A stretch of DNA of 64,000 nt from Kosakonia arachidis (GCF_900116535.1 NZ_FPAU01000009.1:52780-116779); one strand, 5' to 3'. Positions 24,861-36,008 are shown, counted from the first letter of the stretch. Notes: generated by a model not told the origin, from the sequence alone. Numbers and translations: made by a program.

Positions 24861-24985
24861 ATCTTCACCTTTCAAAAAACATCTGATTTTTTGAGCGCTG
24901 ACCCACTATTTTTTTGCGGGACAACAGCAGCGCGGATGAAGAGAAGGTAGACCGAGCCTGGCGGAAGAAAAGTGATCAAACAATC

Positions 24986-25009
24986 ATAATGAAACATTAT
25001 TTCATTATT
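24986..25009 (-). promoter_or_regulatory. KdgR operator upstream of kdgT
   Basis: TAATGAAACATTATTTCATTA is a near-perfect palindrome matching the KdgR consensus (TGAAA..TTTCA centred on an AT-rich core). It predicts derepression of kdgT by 2-keto-3-deoxygluconate. Confidence 0.8.
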
Positions 25010-25051
25010 TTCAGATCAACGTTCCTTTTATTTGGTGCTAGTAGCGGCGTT

Positions 25052-25087
25052 AAAAAACCCCCGACGGCCAGGCCTGACGGGGGTTTT
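25052..25087 (-). terminator. Terminator after sodA
   Basis: Stem AAAACCCCCG/CGGGGGTTTT around a 14-base loop, with T6 in the sodA direction. It also has T4 in the other direction. Confidence 0.88.
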
Positions 25088-25118
25088 GACTCACGCTAGT
25101 GAGAGGGGGAAATCAAAC

Positions 25119-25739
25119 TTATTTTTTCGCTGCGAAACGTGCCGCTGCTTCGTCCCAGTTCACCACGTTCCAGAACTCTTTGATGTAGTCCGGGCGGCGG
25201 TTCTGGAATTTCAGGTAATAAGCGTGTTCCCACACATCCAGGCCCACGATCGGGAAACCGGAAGCGCCAGAGATCGCTTCACCCATCAGCGGGGAATCCT
25301 GGTTAGCGGTAGAAACCACAGCCAGTTTGTCGCCTTTCAGCACCAGCCAGGCCCAGCCGGAACCAAAACGCGTGGCCGCTGCTTTTTCGAATTCAGCTTT
25401 GAAGTTGTCTACGGAACCGAAATCACGCTCGATAGCCGCTTTCAGGTCGCCCTGCAGGGTGGTGCCTTTTTTCAGGCCTTTCCAGAACAGGCTGTGGTTA
25501 GCATGACCGCCTGCGTTGTTACGCAGAACGGTTTTTTTGTCCGCCGGCAGTTGATCCAGTTTGGTGATCAATTCTTCAGCTGACAGGCTGGCGAACTCCG
25601 GCAGGCTTTCCAGCGCGGCATTCGCGTTGTTTACGTAAGTCTGGTGATGTTTAGTGTGATGGATTTCCATCGTCTGCTTGTCGAAATGAGGCTCAAGGGC
25701 ATCATACGCGTACGGCAGAGCGGGCAGTGTATAGCTCAT
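25119..25739 (-). CDS. sodA: Manganese superoxide dismutase SodA
   Basis: A 206-residue cytoplasmic Mn-SOD. Metal ligands are His in [13 protein letters not shown], His in [11 protein letters not shown], and Asp/His in [11 protein letters not shown]. Gly in RNNAGGH and the active-site residues follow the Mn form. It dismutates superoxide to peroxide and oxygen. The start at [10 protein letters not shown] matches known SodA and has GGAG in front. Monocistronic with its own terminator. Confidence 0.98.
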   Translation of the reverse strand: MSYTLPALPYAYDALEPHFDKQTMEIHHTKHHQTYVNNANAALESLPEFASLSAEELITKLDQLPADKKTVLRNNAGGHANHSLFWKGLKKGTTLQGDLKAAIERDFGSVDNFKAEFEKAAATRFGSGWAWLVLKGDKLAVVSTANQDSPLMGEAISGASGFPIVGLDVWEHAYYLKFQNRRPDYIKEFWNVVNWDEAAARFAAKK

Positions 25740-25797
25740 TTTCATCTCCATTATTGTCTGGCGGCATATATGTTAACGCCGCGTAAGCAGTCGGATC

Positions 25798-25840
25798 ATT
25801 ATAGTTAATTAAATGATATTGAAAATGTTTATCAATGCCG
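25798..25840 (-). promoter_or_regulatory. sodA promoter with Fur-like operator
   Basis: On the complement strand a TATAAT -10 (25798-25803) follows an AT-rich palindromic stretch TTGATAAACATTTTCAATATC. This resembles the Fur/ArcA-controlled sodA promoter of E. coli. Fur and oxygen control is inferred from that likeness. Confidence 0.65.
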
Positions 25841-26028
25841 TAGTTTTAATAAGGTTATAACTTTTAGTTATGTTATTGAAATTGTGAAGCTGCCCACCTC
25901 CATCACGCGCTCATTGCCAACTCGCCATCTATCGCGGCAAAAGCCTCAAGGTTAATCTCCTGGCTGATTTTTACACTCATCAGGTCGGCTGCTCGTATCC
26001 CGACGATAAAAACAAAGAGGATGAGAAA

Positions 26029-27063
26029 ATGAGTAACGCGATTACGATGGGTATTCTTTGGCATTTGATAGGTGCGGCCAGTGCAGCCTGTTTCTATGCT
26101 CCGTTCAAGAAGGTTAAAAATTGGTCATGGGAAACCATGTGGTCAATCGGCGGCATCGTCTCCTGGTTGATTCTCCCCTGGACCATTAGTGCACTGTTAC
26201 TTCCTGATTTTTGGGCCTATTACAGTTCGTTCAGCGCCTCCACCCTGCTCCCGGTCTTTCTCTTCGGCGCAATGTGGGGCATCGGTAACATCAACTACGG
26301 CCTCACCATGCGCTACCTCGGCATGTCGATGGGCATTGGCATCGCCATTGGTATTACGTTGATTGTCGGGACGCTAATGACACCGATTATCAACGGTAAT
26401 TTTGACGTTCTGATCAACACCAATGGCGGTCGAATGACGCTGCTTGGCGTACTGGTCGCACTGATCGGTGTCGGAATTGTAACCCGCGCAGGCCAACTGA
26501 AAGAGCGCAAAATGGGCATTAAAGCCGAGGAGTTCAACCTGAAAAAAGGGCTGATCCTGGCGGTGATGTGCGGCGTGTTCTCCGCCGGCATGTCCTTTGC
26601 CATGAACGCAGCTAAACCGATGCACGAAGCCGCTGCGGCGCTGGGTATCGATCCGCTCTACACCGCCTTGCCAAGTTATGTGGTGATCATGGGCGGCGGT
26701 GCGCTGATTAACCTCGGCTTCTGCTTCATTCGTCTGGCAAAACTGAAAAACTTGTCGGTAAAAGCCGACTTCTCACTGGCAAGACCGCTGATCATCAGCA
26801 ATATTCTGCTTTCGGCGCTGGGCGGTTTGATGTGGTATCTGCAATTCTTCTTTTACGCCTGGGGCCATGCCCGCATTCCGGCGCAGTATGACTACATCAG
26901 TTGGATGTTGCACATGAGCTTCTATGTGCTATGCGGCGGCATTGTCGGGCTGATCCTGAAAGAGTGGAAGAACGCCGGACGTCAGCCGGTAAGCGTACTG
27001 AGCCTCGGTTGCGTGGTGATCATTGTCGCCGCCAATATCGTCGGACTCGGCATGGCGAGCTAA
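26029..27063 (+). CDS. rhaT: L-rhamnose-proton symporter RhaT
   Basis: A 344-residue inner-membrane transporter, the same length as K-12 RhaT, with ten hydrophobic helices. Start [20 protein letters not shown] and segments [21 protein letters not shown] and [22 protein letters not shown] are typical. It imports L-rhamnose and L-lyxose with H+. The 289-base space to sodA holds its promoter, where RhaS is expected to act. Convergent with rhaR. It is the only intact rhamnose uptake system in this window. Confidence 0.96.
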   Translation: MSNAITMGILWHLIGAASAACFYAPFKKVKNWSWETMWSIGGIVSWLILPWTISALLLPDFWAYYSSFSASTLLPVFLFGAMWGIGNINYGLTMRYLGMSMGIGIAIGITLIVGTLMTPIINGNFDVLINTNGGRMTLLGVLVALIGVGIVTRAGQLKERKMGIKAEEFNLKKGLILAVMCGVFSAGMSFAMNAAKPMHEAAAALGIDPLYTALPSYVVIMGGGALINLGFCFIRLAKLKNLSVKADFSLARPLIISNILLSALGGLMWYLQFFFYAWGHARIPAQYDYISWMLHMSFYVLCGGIVGLILKEWKNAGRQPVSVLSLGCVVIIVAANIVGLGMAS

Positions 27064-27912
27064 TCAGGCAGCAACCCGGCTACGATGACGCCACTGACCT
27101 GGCGTCATTCCCACTTCCCGGCTAAACACCACCGAAAAGTAGTTACTGTCCTCAAACCCGCACTGCATGGCGATTTCGCCGATCATCTGCTCGGAATGCT
27201 GGAGCAAATACTGCGCATGACAGATGCGCAACTGGCGCAGATAGTGGTTGATGGTCATCCCGGTCTGGGTACGGAATTGCTGACGCAGCGCTCGCTCGCT
27301 GCACTGCTCCTGCTCGCAAAATTGCTCCAGCGCAAAGCTACGATTCAGACTGCCGGAGAGCGCGGTAATCAGCTTATCGAGCAGTGTCTCACTGTGCGTC
27401 GCCGCAAGGTTATCGGTAGCAAAACGGTGGCGTTTAAGCGTCATCACCAGTTGGGCAAACAGCGTTTCCGCCATCATATTTGCCAGCGGATCGGCTTTGC
27501 CGCTCTCATGCTCCAACTGCGCAATCACCTGCCGCGCTTGCGTCATGCCGGTGCTGCCAATCCGCCAGTGCGGCGTTCTTGCCACGCCGTTAAGGCCGGG
27601 AATATGCGCCGCCCAGTCGAGATTGAGCGTCAATCGATCCGGACAGTAGATGATATTTTGCAACACCAGATCGTTGACCGAGGCGTAAGAGTGGCAATCT
27701 TCGGCGCGGATATAGAACAGGTCGCCGCGGGTGATACGGTAAGGGCGGTCATTCAGCACATGCAGGCCGTTACCGCGCCACACCATCACCAGTTCGCAAA
27801 ATTCATGGGAGTGTTCAGCAAAAACATTTTGTGGATAGCGATCGGCCACCGCTACCGTTTGTCCGGCACGGGGAAAGAAATCCGTTTTGCGAAGAATCAA
27901 TTGGCCAGCCAC
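27064..27912 (-). CDS. rhaR: AraC-family activator RhaR
   Basis: A 282-residue regulator, the K-12 length. The N-terminal cupin (residues about 10-120, [20 protein letters not shown]) binds rhamnose. The C-terminal double helix-turn-helix ends with [29 protein letters not shown]. It activates rhaSR. It lies downstream of rhaS on the same transcript, and its stop abuts that of the convergent rhaT. Confidence 0.95.
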   Translation of the reverse strand: MAGQLILRKTDFFPRAGQTVAVADRYPQNVFAEHSHEFCELVMVWRGNGLHVLNDRPYRITRGDLFYIRAEDCHSYASVNDLVLQNIIYCPDRLTLNLDWAAHIPGLNGVARTPHWRIGSTGMTQARQVIAQLEHESGKADPLANMMAETLFAQLVMTLKRHRFATDNLAATHSETLLDKLITALSGSLNRSFALEQFCEQEQCSERALRQQFRTQTGMTINHYLRQLRICHAQYLLQHSEQMIGEIAMQCGFEDSNYFSVVFSREVGMTPGQWRHRSRVAA

Positions 27913-27985
27913 ACACTCACCTCTGCCTTGAACAACCTGAAATTATTAGCGGATCTTCGGCAACAAATCGGTGACAACCTTCGCG

Positions 27986-28822
27986 TTACTGAAGCTGCAT
28001 ATCGCGCCCCTGACGGATCTCTCGGGGCGACCAGTTGAATTCCCGGCGAAACAGGGTTGAGAAGTGATTGCTGTCGCTAAATCCGCAACGGAAAGCGATA
28101 TCGGTTACGCTCTTATCACTATGGCGTAACAGGTGCCGTGCTTTGGTCAGCCTTAATCGGTTGAGATAGCGCTGCGGCGTTAGGCCAGTTGAATACTTCA
28201 ACTGGCGATGCAGCGTACGCAAAGAGAGCATGAACTGGTCGGCCAGCATTTCCCAACAGATATCTTCGGCATAGTGATCTTCCAGCCACAGCATCAGCTG
28301 ATTAAGACGGGCATCGTTGCTGACGACTCCCTCCTGCTGGCTCCCTTTACACAGCATCACCAGCAATTGCATAAACAGAATCTCGCGGTTCGCAATACCA
28401 TGGGTATCCATTTCTGGATCCAGCGCTTCCAGCTGCCCGATAACCACCCGAACCTGCGCCAGCGTCTGCTGACTCACCCGCCAGTGCGACGGATAGTGGT
28501 CATCCTGCTCCTGCGGCAGTAACTGGTGCAAACCGGCAAGGAACTGGAAAGACTCCGGCGAACGATACAACACATTGGTCAGGCACAGGTTATCGGTATG
28601 TTCATATAAGTGTCGGTCATGGTCACGGACAAAACAGACGGTACCGCCGCTGATGGTGAAAGGCTGGCCATTAAAAACGTGGATCCCGGTACCGTGTTCA
28701 ACGATCACAATTTCATGAAAATCATGGTGATGCTCAGGGAAAGCCGCCTGGGGAAGCCGGGGTTCGATGGCAACAGGTGATTGATCTGCTGGGAAAAAAT
28801 CCACGCTATGAAGTACGGTCAT
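27986..28822 (-). CDS. rhaS: AraC-family activator RhaS
   Basis: A 278-residue regulator starting [11 protein letters not shown], the K-12 length. Cupin with [26 protein letters not shown]-terminal AraC domain with [11 protein letters not shown] and [26 protein letters not shown]. With rhamnose it activates rhaBAD and rhaT. The middle linker (about residues 150-190) differs clearly from K-12. The ten codons upstream of this ATG in the open frame are ignored. Confidence 0.95.
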   Translation of the reverse strand: MTVLHSVDFFPADQSPVAIEPRLPQAAFPEHHHDFHEIVIVEHGTGIHVFNGQPFTISGGTVCFVRDHDRHLYEHTDNLCLTNVLYRSPESFQFLAGLHQLLPQEQDDHYPSHWRVSQQTLAQVRVVIGQLEALDPEMDTHGIANREILFMQLLVMLCKGSQQEGVVSNDARLNQLMLWLEDHYAEDICWEMLADQFMLSLRTLHRQLKYSTGLTPQRYLNRLRLTKARHLLRHSDKSVTDIAFRCGFSDSNHFSTLFRREFNWSPREIRQGRDMQLQ

Positions 28823-29122
28823 GATTGCCCTACCAATGAGAAATTTTCTCAAAATAGTAATTAAGGGTTATCAGCCTCACCTTAAATTTTCGACTGCTTT
28901 TCGCGCATAGGCTGCCGTTTTTTCAAGAAACGCCCGGAAAGATCGGGAAATGCGGCAACGGTCACAATGGCTTAAATCCCCGCCATGATTGGAAACTGTG
29001 AACTTCCTCACGTTCACCTTTGCTTTCTTGCCAGCGGTAATTGGCGGTTGTCAGTAGCAAGAAGGTACGCCTTACCCCTCTTTTTTAGACTGTCCGCAAT
29101 GACTCTAAGAAGGACCCCAATC
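28823..29122. promoter_or_regulatory. Divergent rhaSR-rhaBAD control region
   Basis: A 300-base space. A CRP site TGTGA-N6-TCACG lies at 28997-29012. It is followed by two RhaS half-site-like blocks (TTTCTTGCCAGCGGTAA near 29023 and CAGTAGCAAGAAGG near 29052) and a TTAGACTG -10 like that of E. coli rhaBAD near 29086. The layout CRP, RhaS, RNA polymerase equals K-12. The left part should hold the RhaR sites of rhaSR. Confidence 0.8.
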
Positions 29123-30592
29123 ATGACTTTTCGCCACTGTGTCGCAGTTGATTTAGGCGCCTCAAGCGGACGTGTCATGCTGGCGCGTTATGACAGCCAG
29201 CAGCGCATCCTTTCGCTTCGCGAAATCCACCGTTTTAGTAACTGTCTGCGAAAAGTGGACGGCTTTGATTGCTGGGATATCGACAGCCTGGAAAGCGACA
29301 TTCGCCTCGGTCTGCTAAAGGTCTGCGAAGAAGGTATTCAACCCGACAGCATCGGCATCGATACCTGGGGCGTCGATTACATTCTGATTAACCGCGAAGG
29401 CCAGCGCGTCGGTCTGCCGATTGCTTACCGGGACGATCGCACCGACGGCGTAATGCAGCTCGCCATGCAGAATCCCGGCAAAGCCGATATCTATCGCCGC
29501 AGCGGCATCCAGTTTTTACCTTTCAACACGCTGTATCAGCTACGCGCACTAACGGAGCAACAGCCGGAACTGCTTGACCAGGTCGCGCATGCGCTGTTGA
29601 TCCCCGATTACTTTAGCTACCGTCTAACTGGCCAACTGAATTGGGAATACACCAACGCTACCACCACACAACTGCTCAATATCAACACCGATAACTGGGA
29701 CGATTCGCTGCTGGCGTGGGCGGGCGTTCCGGCTGGCTGGTTTGGTACCGCAACACATCCCGGCAATGTGATTGGTCACTGGATTTGCCCGCGGAGCAAT
29801 GCAATTCCGGTGGTCGCCGTCGCCAGCCACGATACCGCCAGCGCGGTGATCGCCTCGCCACTGGCGGATAAAGACGCAGCTTATTTGTCCTCCGGCACCT
29901 GGTCATTAATGGGCTTTGAGAGCAAAACACCTTACACCAGCGATGATGCGCTGACAGCCAATATCACCAACGAAGGCGGTGCGGAAGGGCGCTACCGCGT
30001 GCTGAAAAACATTATGGGGCTGTGGTTGCTGCAACGGGTAGTGAAAGAGCAACAGGTAAGCGATCTGCCCACGCTGATTGCCGCCACCGAACAGCTTGCG
30101 GCTTGCCGCTTTGTTATCAACCCGAACGACGATCGTTTTATCAACCCGCAGAACATGAGCGCCGAACTTCAGGCCGCCTGCCGGGAGGCGGGTCAGCCCG
30201 TACCACAGAACGCTGCCGAACTATCGCGCTGCATCTTCGACAGCCTCGCCCTACTCTATGCCGACATCCTTGCCGAACTGGCCTTTCTGCGCGGCAAGCC
30301 GTTCAGCCACCTGCATATCGTCGGTGGCGGTTGCCAGAACCAGTTACTGAATCAACTCTGCGCCGACGCCTGCGGACTACCGGTAGTGACCGGTCCGGTA
30401 GAAGCCTCCACGCTCGGCAATATCGGCATTCAGCTTATGACGCTGGATGAACTGAGCAACGTCGATGATTTCCGTCAGGTGGTGGCGAGCAACCACAACC
30501 TGATCACTTTTATCCCTAATCCTGACAATGAAATCGCCCGTTACGTCGCGCGCTTTCAGCAAAAACGACAGACAAAGGAGCTTTGCGCATGA
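29123..30592 (+). CDS. rhaB: Rhamnulokinase RhaB
   Basis: A 489-residue FGGY-family kinase, as long as K-12 RhaB. Phosphate loop [14 protein letters not shown] at the N-terminus; sugar-binding [12 protein letters not shown]-domain motifs [12 protein letters not shown] and [19 protein letters not shown]. It phosphorylates L-rhamnulose at C1. The start is ATG after AAGAAGGA; the frame is open upstream but that part covers the promoter. Its stop overlaps rhaA (ATGA). Confidence 0.97.
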   Translation: MTFRHCVAVDLGASSGRVMLARYDSQQRILSLREIHRFSNCLRKVDGFDCWDIDSLESDIRLGLLKVCEEGIQPDSIGIDTWGVDYILINREGQRVGLPIAYRDDRTDGVMQLAMQNPGKADIYRRSGIQFLPFNTLYQLRALTEQQPELLDQVAHALLIPDYFSYRLTGQLNWEYTNATTTQLLNINTDNWDDSLLAWAGVPAGWFGTATHPGNVIGHWICPRSNAIPVVAVASHDTASAVIASPLADKDAAYLSSGTWSLMGFESKTPYTSDDALTANITNEGGAEGRYRVLKNIMGLWLLQRVVKEQQVSDLPTLIAATEQLAACRFVINPNDDRFINPQNMSAELQAACREAGQPVPQNAAELSRCIFDSLALLYADILAELAFLRGKPFSHLHIVGGGCQNQLLNQLCADACGLPVVTGPVEASTLGNIGIQLMTLDELSNVDDFRQVVASNHNLITFIPNPDNEIARYVARFQQKRQTKELCA

Positions 30593-31848
30593 TCACTCAA
30601 CTTGAACACACCTGGGAAATTGCCAAACAGCGCTTCGCCGCTATGGGGATTGATGTCGAGGAGGCGCTGCGCCAGCTCGATTGCCTGCCGATTTCCATGC
30701 ACTGCTGGCAGGGCGATGACGTCGCTGGTTTTGAGAACCCGCAAGGTAGCCTGACAGGCGGCATCCAGGCCACCGGCAACTACCCGGGCAAAGCGCGCAA
30801 TGCCTGCGAGTTGCGCGCCGATCTGGAGCAGGCGCTGAGCCTGATCCCCGGCCCGAAACGCCTTAACCTGCACGCCATTTACCTCGAAGCCGACGGTCCG
30901 GTTGGCCGCGATGAAATCAAACCGGAACACTTCACGAATTGGGTGCAGTGGGCGAAAGCGAATAAACTGGGGCTGGATTTTAACCCTTCCTGCTTCTCCC
31001 ACCCGCTGAGCGCCGACGGTTTTACGCTCTCCCACGCTAACAATGAAATCCGCCAGTTCTGGATTGACCACGTCAAAGCCAGCCGTCGCGTGTCGGCATA
31101 TTTCGGCGCACAACTCGGCACACCGTCAGTAATGAATATCTGGATCCCGGACGGCATGAAAGATGTCACCGTTGACCGACTGGCGCCACGCCAGCGTCTG
31201 CTCAATGCGCTGGACGAAGCGCTCAGCGAAAAACTCAACCCGGCGCACCATATCGACGCCGTCGAAAGTAAGCTGTTTGGTATTGGCGCAGAGAGCTACA
31301 CCGTTGGTTCCAACGAATTTTATATGGGCTATGCCACCAGCCGCCAGACTGCGCTTTGCCTTGATGCAGGTCACTTTCACCCGACAGAGGTGATCTCCGA
31401 CAAAATTTCTGCCGCCATGCTTTATGTGCCGCGCCTGCTGCTGCACGTCAGCCGCCCGGTGCGCTGGGACAGCGACCACGTGGTACTGCTGGATGACGAA
31501 ACCCAGGCCATCGCCAGTGAAATCGTGCGTCACCAACTGTTCGACCGCGTGCACATCGGTCTCGACTTCTTCGACGCCTCGATCAACCGCATCGCCGCAT
31601 GGGTCATCGGCACCCGCAACATGAAAAAAGCCCTACTGCGCGCGCTACTGGAGCCGGTTGAAACGCTGCGCAAACTGGAAGCCGACGGCGACTACACCGC
31701 CCGCCTGGCGCTGCTGGAAGAGCAGAAATCCCTGCCGTGGCAGGCCGTATGGGAGATGTATTGCCAGCGCCATGATACGCCAGCCAGCAGCCAGTGGCTG
31801 GACAGCGTGCGGGCGTATGAAAAAACGATTTTGCGTACACGTCGTTAA
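30589..31848 (+). CDS. rhaA: L-rhamnose isomerase RhaA
   Basis: A 419-residue TIM-barrel isomerase, the K-12 length. Converts L-rhamnose to L-rhamnulose with Mn2+. Metal-site residues are visible in [36 protein letters not shown] and [21 protein letters not shown]. Translationally coupled to rhaB. Followed by a REP pair before rhaD. Confidence 0.97.
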   Translation: MITQLEHTWEIAKQRFAAMGIDVEEALRQLDCLPISMHCWQGDDVAGFENPQGSLTGGIQATGNYPGKARNACELRADLEQALSLIPGPKRLNLHAIYLEADGPVGRDEIKPEHFTNWVQWAKANKLGLDFNPSCFSHPLSADGFTLSHANNEIRQFWIDHVKASRRVSAYFGAQLGTPSVMNIWIPDGMKDVTVDRLAPRQRLLNALDEALSEKLNPAHHIDAVESKLFGIGAESYTVGSNEFYMGYATSRQTALCLDAGHFHPTEVISDKISAAMLYVPRLLLHVSRPVRWDSDHVVLLDDETQAIASEIVRHQLFDRVHIGLDFFDASINRIAAWVIGTRNMKKALLRALLEPVETLRKLEADGDYTARLALLEEQKSLPWQAVWEMYCQRHDTPASSQWLDSVRAYEKTILRTRR

Positions 31849-31865
31849 ACCGGGAGCCGGGGGTG

Positions 31866-31953
31866 GGCCGGATAAGCGCAGCGCCACCCGGTAATCAATG
31901 TTGTTTAGCAAAAATGCCGGATGACGGTGCCAGCGCCTTTTATCCGACCTACG
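31866..31953. repeat. REP pair (BIME) between rhaA and rhaD
   Basis: Units GCCGGATAAGCGCAGCGCCA near 31867 and TGCCGGATGACGGTGCCAGC with TTTTATCCGAC to 31947. They are in opposite senses and typical of BIMEs inside operons, and may modulate rhaD expression. Confidence 0.82.
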
Positions 31954-31996
31954 TGAGACCCGAGAGATGTCGGGCATTAAACAGGACAGAAAGACT

Positions 31997-32827
31997 ATGC
32001 AGACCATTATTAACTCCTGGTTCGTCCAGGGGATGATCAAAGCCACCTCCGATGCCTGGCTGAAGGGCTGGGACGAACGTAACGGCGGCAACCTGACGTT
32101 GCGCCTGGATGATGCAGATATTGCGCAGTATGAAGCCGACTACCACCAGAAACCGCGCTATATCGCGCTGACTCAGCCGATGCCTCAGTTGGCGAACACA
32201 CCGTTTATTGTCACTGGCTCCGGCAAATTCTTCCGTAATGTACAGCTCGATCCGGCGGCGAACTTAGGTGTGGTGAAAGTGGACAGCGATGGCGCGGGCT
32301 ACCACATTCTGTGGGGATTGACGTCTGAGGCGGTACCGACCTCGGAACTGCCCGCTCACTTCCAGTCGCACTGCCAGCGTATCCAGGTTACCAGCGGAAA
32401 AGATCGCGTGATCATGCACTGCCACGCCACCAACCTGATTGCGCTCACTTATGTGCTGGAAAACACGTCCGATCTGATTACTCGCAAACTGTGGGAAGGC
32501 AGCACCGAATGCCTGGTGGTGTTCCCGGATGGCGTCGGCATTCTGCCATGGATGGTGCCCGGTACCGATGAAATCGGCCAGGCGACCGCCGAAGAAATGA
32601 AGAAACATTCGCTGGTGCTGTGGCCATTCCACGGCGTTTTCGGCAGCGGCCCGACGCTCGACGAAACCTTTGGCCTGATTGACACCGCCGAGAAGTCTGC
32701 AGAAGTGCTGGTGAAAATCTATTCCATGGGCGGAATGAAGCAAACCATTAATCAGCAAGAACTGATTGCGCTGGGCAAACGCTTTGGCGTCACTCCGCTG
32801 CAATCGGCACTGGATTTGTACAAATAA
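31997..32827 (+). CDS. rhaD: Rhamnulose-1-phosphate aldolase RhaD
   Basis: A 276-residue class II aldolase (K-12 has 274). Phosphate-binding [14 protein letters not shown] VTGSGKFF; zinc ligands in [11 protein letters not shown] (His-x-His) and WPFHGVFG. It cleaves rhamnulose 1-phosphate to dihydroxyacetone phosphate and L-lactaldehyde. I start at MQTIINSWF, 10 codons into the frame. The C-terminus is two residues longer than in K-12 (LDLYK). Followed by the remnant of a transporter gene. Confidence 0.96.
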   Translation: MQTIINSWFVQGMIKATSDAWLKGWDERNGGNLTLRLDDADIAQYEADYHQKPRYIALTQPMPQLANTPFIVTGSGKFFRNVQLDPAANLGVVKVDSDGAGYHILWGLTSEAVPTSELPAHFQSHCQRIQVTSGKDRVIMHCHATNLIALTYVLENTSDLITRKLWEGSTECLVVFPDGVGILPWMVPGTDEIGQATAEEMKKHSLVLWPFHGVFGSGPTLDETFGLIDTAEKSAEVLVKIYSMGGMKQTINQQELIALGKRFGVTPLQSALDLYK

Positions 32828-32845
32828 CAACATCGCGTCCCGCAC

Positions 32846-32970
32846 AAAAACGGAACGAACTCTTTAGGCAATAGCTTTTTTGAAGCAGCAAACACCGGCG
32901 TGCAGGAGGCGGCCAAAGAGTTAGGCGATATCAAAGTGATCTATACAGGCCCGGTAAGCACAACGCCATT
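32846..32970 (+). pseudogene. Remnant of a rhamnose ABC-transporter periplasmic binding protein
   Basis: About 40 codons in one frame read KNGTNSLGNSFFEAANTGVQ then EAAKELGDIKVIYTGPVSTT. This is the first lobe of sugar-binding proteins of the RhaS/LsrB (ABC) type. Signal peptide and everything after residue about 60 are missing. The frame then turns into unrelated sequence up to 33043. Relatives with rhaSTPQ-type ABC genes in the rha operon place this protein here, which I infer from family knowledge. A deletion appears to have removed the transporter. Confidence 0.7.
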
Positions 32971-33043
32971 GAGCAATAAGAATTCCCGCGGCGACATGGG
33001 GTATTGCCGCCGGAAAAATCACAGCAAATTAAGGAGAATCACG

Positions 33044-34192
33044 ATGAGCTTTATGTTAGTCCTACCCAAAATCAGCCTGCATGGCGCAGGCGCGATCGGC
33101 GATATGGTCAATCTGGTGGCAAACAAACAGTGGGGTAAAGCGCTGATTGTCACCGATGGACAACTGGTGAAACTGGGCCTGCTGGACAGTCTGTTTACTG
33201 CACTGAACGCGCATAACATGGCATACCACCTGTTTGATAAAGTGTTCCCGAACCCAACAGAAGAACTGGTGCAAAAAGGGTATACCGCATACCAGAACGC
33301 CACCTGTGATTACATCATCGCTTTCGGCGGCGGCAGCCCGATCGATACCGCCAAAGCGGTGAAAATCCTTACCGCCAACCCAGGGTCATCCACCGATTAC
33401 TCGGGTGTGGGCAAAGTGAAAAACCCCGGCGTACCGCTGGTGGCGATCAATACCACGGCCGGTACTGCAGCGGAAATGACCAGTAACGCCGTGATCATCG
33501 ACTCGGCGCGACAAGTCAAAGAGGTGATTATCGACCCCAATATTATCCCCGACATTGCCGTGGATGACGCCAGTGTGATGCTGGAAATTCCGGCGTCGGT
33601 AACCGCCGCCACCGGGATGGATGCGCTGACGCACGCGGTAGAAGCCTATGTTTCTGCTGGCGCGCATCCATTAACCGACGCCAACGCGCTGGAAGCGATT
33701 CGCCTGATCAACCTGTGGCTGCCAAAAGCGGTGGATGACGGGCATAACCTCGAAGCGCGTGAGCAGATGGCTTACGGCCAGTATCTTGCCGGGATGGCAT
33801 TTAACAGTGCCGGTCTTGGCCTGGTGCATGCGCTGGCGCATCAACCGGGAGCGACCCACAACCTGCCGCACGGCGTGTGCAACGCCATTCTGCTGCCGAT
33901 CATCGAAAACTTTAACCGCCCAAATGCCGTTTCCCGTTTTGCCCGTGTTGCGCAGGCGATGAGTGTTGATACCAAAGGGATGAGCGATGAAGCCGCCAGC
34001 AGGGAGGCCATCAACGCGATTCGCCGCCTCAGCGTGCGCGTGGGCATTCCTTCCGGTTTTAGCAAACTTGGCATAACCAAAGCGGATATCGAAGGCTGGC
34101 TGGATAAAGCCATGGCCGATCCATGCGCTCCGTGCAACCCGCGCAACGCCAGCCGCGATGAAATCCGCGAGCTGTATCTGGAGGCGTTATGA
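33044..34192 (+). CDS. Iron-type alcohol dehydrogenase, lactaldehyde reductase-like
   Basis: A 382-residue group III dehydrogenase. NAD-binding [12 protein letters not shown] and [10 protein letters not shown]; iron ligands in [12 protein letters not shown] and [23 protein letters not shown]. Its place directly after rhaD suggests reduction of L-lactaldehyde to L-1,2-propanediol, the FucO reaction. The sequence also resembles YiaY, so substrate is inferred from context. I start at MSFMLVLPK, after AAGGAG. The 48 open codons upstream belong to the transporter remnant. Coupled to rhaM by ATGA. K-12 lacks this gene in rha. Confidence 0.85.
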   Translation: MSFMLVLPKISLHGAGAIGDMVNLVANKQWGKALIVTDGQLVKLGLLDSLFTALNAHNMAYHLFDKVFPNPTEELVQKGYTAYQNATCDYIIAFGGGSPIDTAKAVKILTANPGSSTDYSGVGKVKNPGVPLVAINTTAGTAAEMTSNAVIIDSARQVKEVIIDPNIIPDIAVDDASVMLEIPASVTAATGMDALTHAVEAYVSAGAHPLTDANALEAIRLINLWLPKAVDDGHNLEAREQMAYGQYLAGMAFNSAGLGLVHALAHQPGATHNLPHGVCNAILLPIIENFNRPNAVSRFARVAQAMSVDTKGMSDEAASREAINAIRRLSVRVGIPSGFSKLGITKADIEGWLDKAMADPCAPCNPRNASRDEIRELYLEAL

Positions 34193-34503
34193 TCCGTAAA
34201 GCCTTTGTGATGCAGGTTAATCCTGAGGCCCATGAAGAGTATGCCCGCCGCCATAATCCTATCTGGCCGGAGCTGGAAGCCGCGCTGAAAGAGGGTGGCG
34301 CGCACCATTACGCGATTTATCTCGATAAAGCGCGCCATCTGCTATTTGCTACCGTGGAAATTGAGTCTGAAGAGCGCGGGAATGCGATCGCCAGCACCGA
34401 AATTTGCCAGCGCTGGTGGAAATATATACGCGACGTGATACCCGCCAACCCGGATAACAGCCCGGTCAGCACGGAACTGAAAGAAGTGTTTCACCTGGCC
34501 TAA
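34189..34503 (+). CDS. rhaM: L-rhamnose mutarotase RhaM
   Basis: A 104-residue dimeric ferredoxin-like enzyme, the K-12 length. Interconverts alpha- and beta-L-rhamnopyranose for RhaA. Active-site residues in [16 protein letters not shown] and HHYAIYLD, and [13 protein letters not shown] near the end. Last gene of the operon; its start overlaps the dehydrogenase stop. Confidence 0.96.
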   Translation: MIRKAFVMQVNPEAHEEYARRHNPIWPELEAALKEGGAHHYAIYLDKARHLLFATVEIESEERGNAIASTEICQRWWKYIRDVIPANPDNSPVSTELKEVFHLA

Positions 34504-34542
34504 CTTGATCCATCCCCTTCATAGACGGTGGGGATGGCAAGA

Positions 34543-34778
34543 TTAATTCTGTTCCGCCACTAAAATCGCCTGCGTATCCGGTTCCAGCGATTTAAAAATT
34601 TGCTCCTGATCCGATCCGCTGGGTAGCAGATGTAATCTCCTTCACCTAACACATCTGGCGCTTCGGTTAGCCCTACCAGCGCGCACTCCTGCGTGACGAT
34701 AAGATGCTCGACAGAATCCTGCGGATGCGAAATGCGGTACGCACCCTGTTGCGTCAACAGCAGATGGATATCACGCCG
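34543..34778 (-). pseudogene. Decayed cupin-domain regulator fragment with 5-bp duplication
   Basis: The frame reads RRDIHLLLTQQGAYRISHPQ, later GEGDYICYPAD, a cupin half as in XRE-cupin regulators. At 34609-34618 the pentamer ATCCG is present twice. Removing one copy joins CYPAD to QEQIFKSLEPDTQAILVAEQ before the stop, restoring a normal C-terminus. The helix-turn-helix half upstream is absent. So the gene is broken by truncation and by a frameshift. Confidence 0.7.
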
Positions 34779-34798
34779 CGCGCATGGCGGGTATAGAT

Positions 34799-34823
34799 AA
34801 AAAAAAAGCGCCCGCAGGCGCTC
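34799..34823 (-). terminator. Terminator after the DUF1471 gene
   Basis: Stem GAGCGCC/GGGCGC with a short loop and a run of eight to nine T on the complement strand. Confidence 0.85.
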
Positions 34824-34841
34824 TTTCGACAGTGTTGCAAC

Positions 34842-35054
34842 TTATTTGGTCAGTTCAGCAGTCATATGAACCTGGTTGCCGTTGTAAGCTTCAGTAATGT
34901 GATAAGAAGAAGCACCTGCCTGATGAGCCTGAGCGGCAATTTGTGCTTCTGCACCGCTGAGCGTGGAGTCAGTTACGCTTACAGTCTGGGCAGCGAAAGA
35001 ACCGAAAGAAGCGGACAGAGCGATAACAGCGACAAAAGTTTTGATGCTTTTCAT
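34842..35054 (-). CDS. DUF1471 (YhcN/BhsA-type) periplasmic stress protein
   Basis: A 70-residue secreted protein. Signal peptide MKSIKTFVAVIALSASFGSFAA, mature about 48 residues with the compact DUF1471 pattern (QAHQAGASSYHITEAYNGNQ, then VHMTAELTK). Members such as BhsA, McbA and YhcN affect biofilm and stress tolerance. Which paralogue this is cannot be told. Monocistronic with a strong terminator; AT-rich upstream. Confidence 0.85.
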   Translation of the reverse strand: MKSIKTFVAVIALSASFGSFAAQTVSVTDSTLSGAEAQIAAQAHQAGASSYHITEAYNGNQVHMTAELTK

Positions 35055-35168
35055 GATATAAACCCTTACGTTAATTTGTTGGAGTGAGGCGATGCGCCTC
35101 GATGAAATAAATACTAGACCTGTTCACTCACAACAAAAAGCGGAAGGATTTGTTCTCATTATTCAAAA

Positions 35169-36008
35169 TTACTGATTAACAATTAAGCGCTGCGGATGGG
35201 TATAGATCGTCGCCCTGCCCGGTTTACAAAAACCCACCAGTGTCAGGTTGCAGCGTTCCGCCACTTCCACGGCCAGAGTTGTTGCCGCCGATACTGCAAA
35301 CAGAATTTCAACGCCACACATTGCCGATTTTTGCACCATTTCATAGCTGGCACGGCTGGACACCAGCACCGCTCCTTGCTCCCACGCTTCACCTTCACGC
35401 GCACGATGACCAAGCAGCTTATCCAGTGCCACATGCCGCCCTACATCTTCATGACCGCCTGTCACTTCGCCGGATGGCAACATCCACGCCGCCGCATGCG
35501 TACAACCGGTTAACTGCCCGACAGGCTGAAAATCGGTTAAATGCGCCAGTCCGTTATCCAGTAACGTCAAATCAAAGCGCTGCGTGAACGGCAGCGGCGC
35601 TATCGGCTTGCCGATATCGTTGAGCTGCTCCACGCCACACACGCCGCAGCCGGTTCGCCCAGCCAGCGCGCGGCGCCGCTCTTTTAATCCCATAAAACGG
35701 CGGCTGGAGAGTTCGATTTGCACTTCGAGGCCGTTACAAGAAGGCACCACATCCATGCCGTAAATTTCCGCCGGATGTTCAATAATCCCTTCGGATAAGG
35801 AGAAGCCAATCGCGAACCATTCGAGATCTTTTGGCGAGGCCATCATCACCACATGGGAGATACCGTTATAGACCAGCGCGACAGGAACTTCTTCCGCCAG
35901 CATATCCGGCTGCGTCTGCTGTAAATCGGCGCGTTTCCACAGGGAAACCTCGCGGGCCCCTGTGACTGATGTTGCATTTTCGTGCTTTTTAGGGTGCAAA
36001 TCGTTCAC
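35169..36008 (-). CDS. fdhD: Formate dehydrogenase sulfurtransferase FdhD
   Basis: A 279-residue protein (277 in K-12). It moves sulfur from IscS to the molybdenum cofactor before insertion in formate dehydrogenase. The essential CxxC is in [13 protein letters not shown], about residues 119-126. Also [18 protein letters not shown] and [17 protein letters not shown]. The N-terminal 30 residues are unlike K-12. Divergent from fdoG, whose product it matures. Confidence 0.95.
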   Translation of the reverse strand: MNDLHPKKHENATSVTGAREVSLWKRADLQQTQPDMLAEEVPVALVYNGISHVVMMASPKDLEWFAIGFSLSEGIIEHPAEIYGMDVVPSCNGLEVQIELSSRRFMGLKERRRALAGRTGCGVCGVEQLNDIGKPIAPLPFTQRFDLTLLDNGLAHLTDFQPVGQLTGCTHAAAWMLPSGEVTGGHEDVGRHVALDKLLGHRAREGEAWEQGAVLVSSRASYEMVQKSAMCGVEILFAVSAATTLAVEVAERCNLTLVGFCKPGRATIYTHPQRLIVNQ

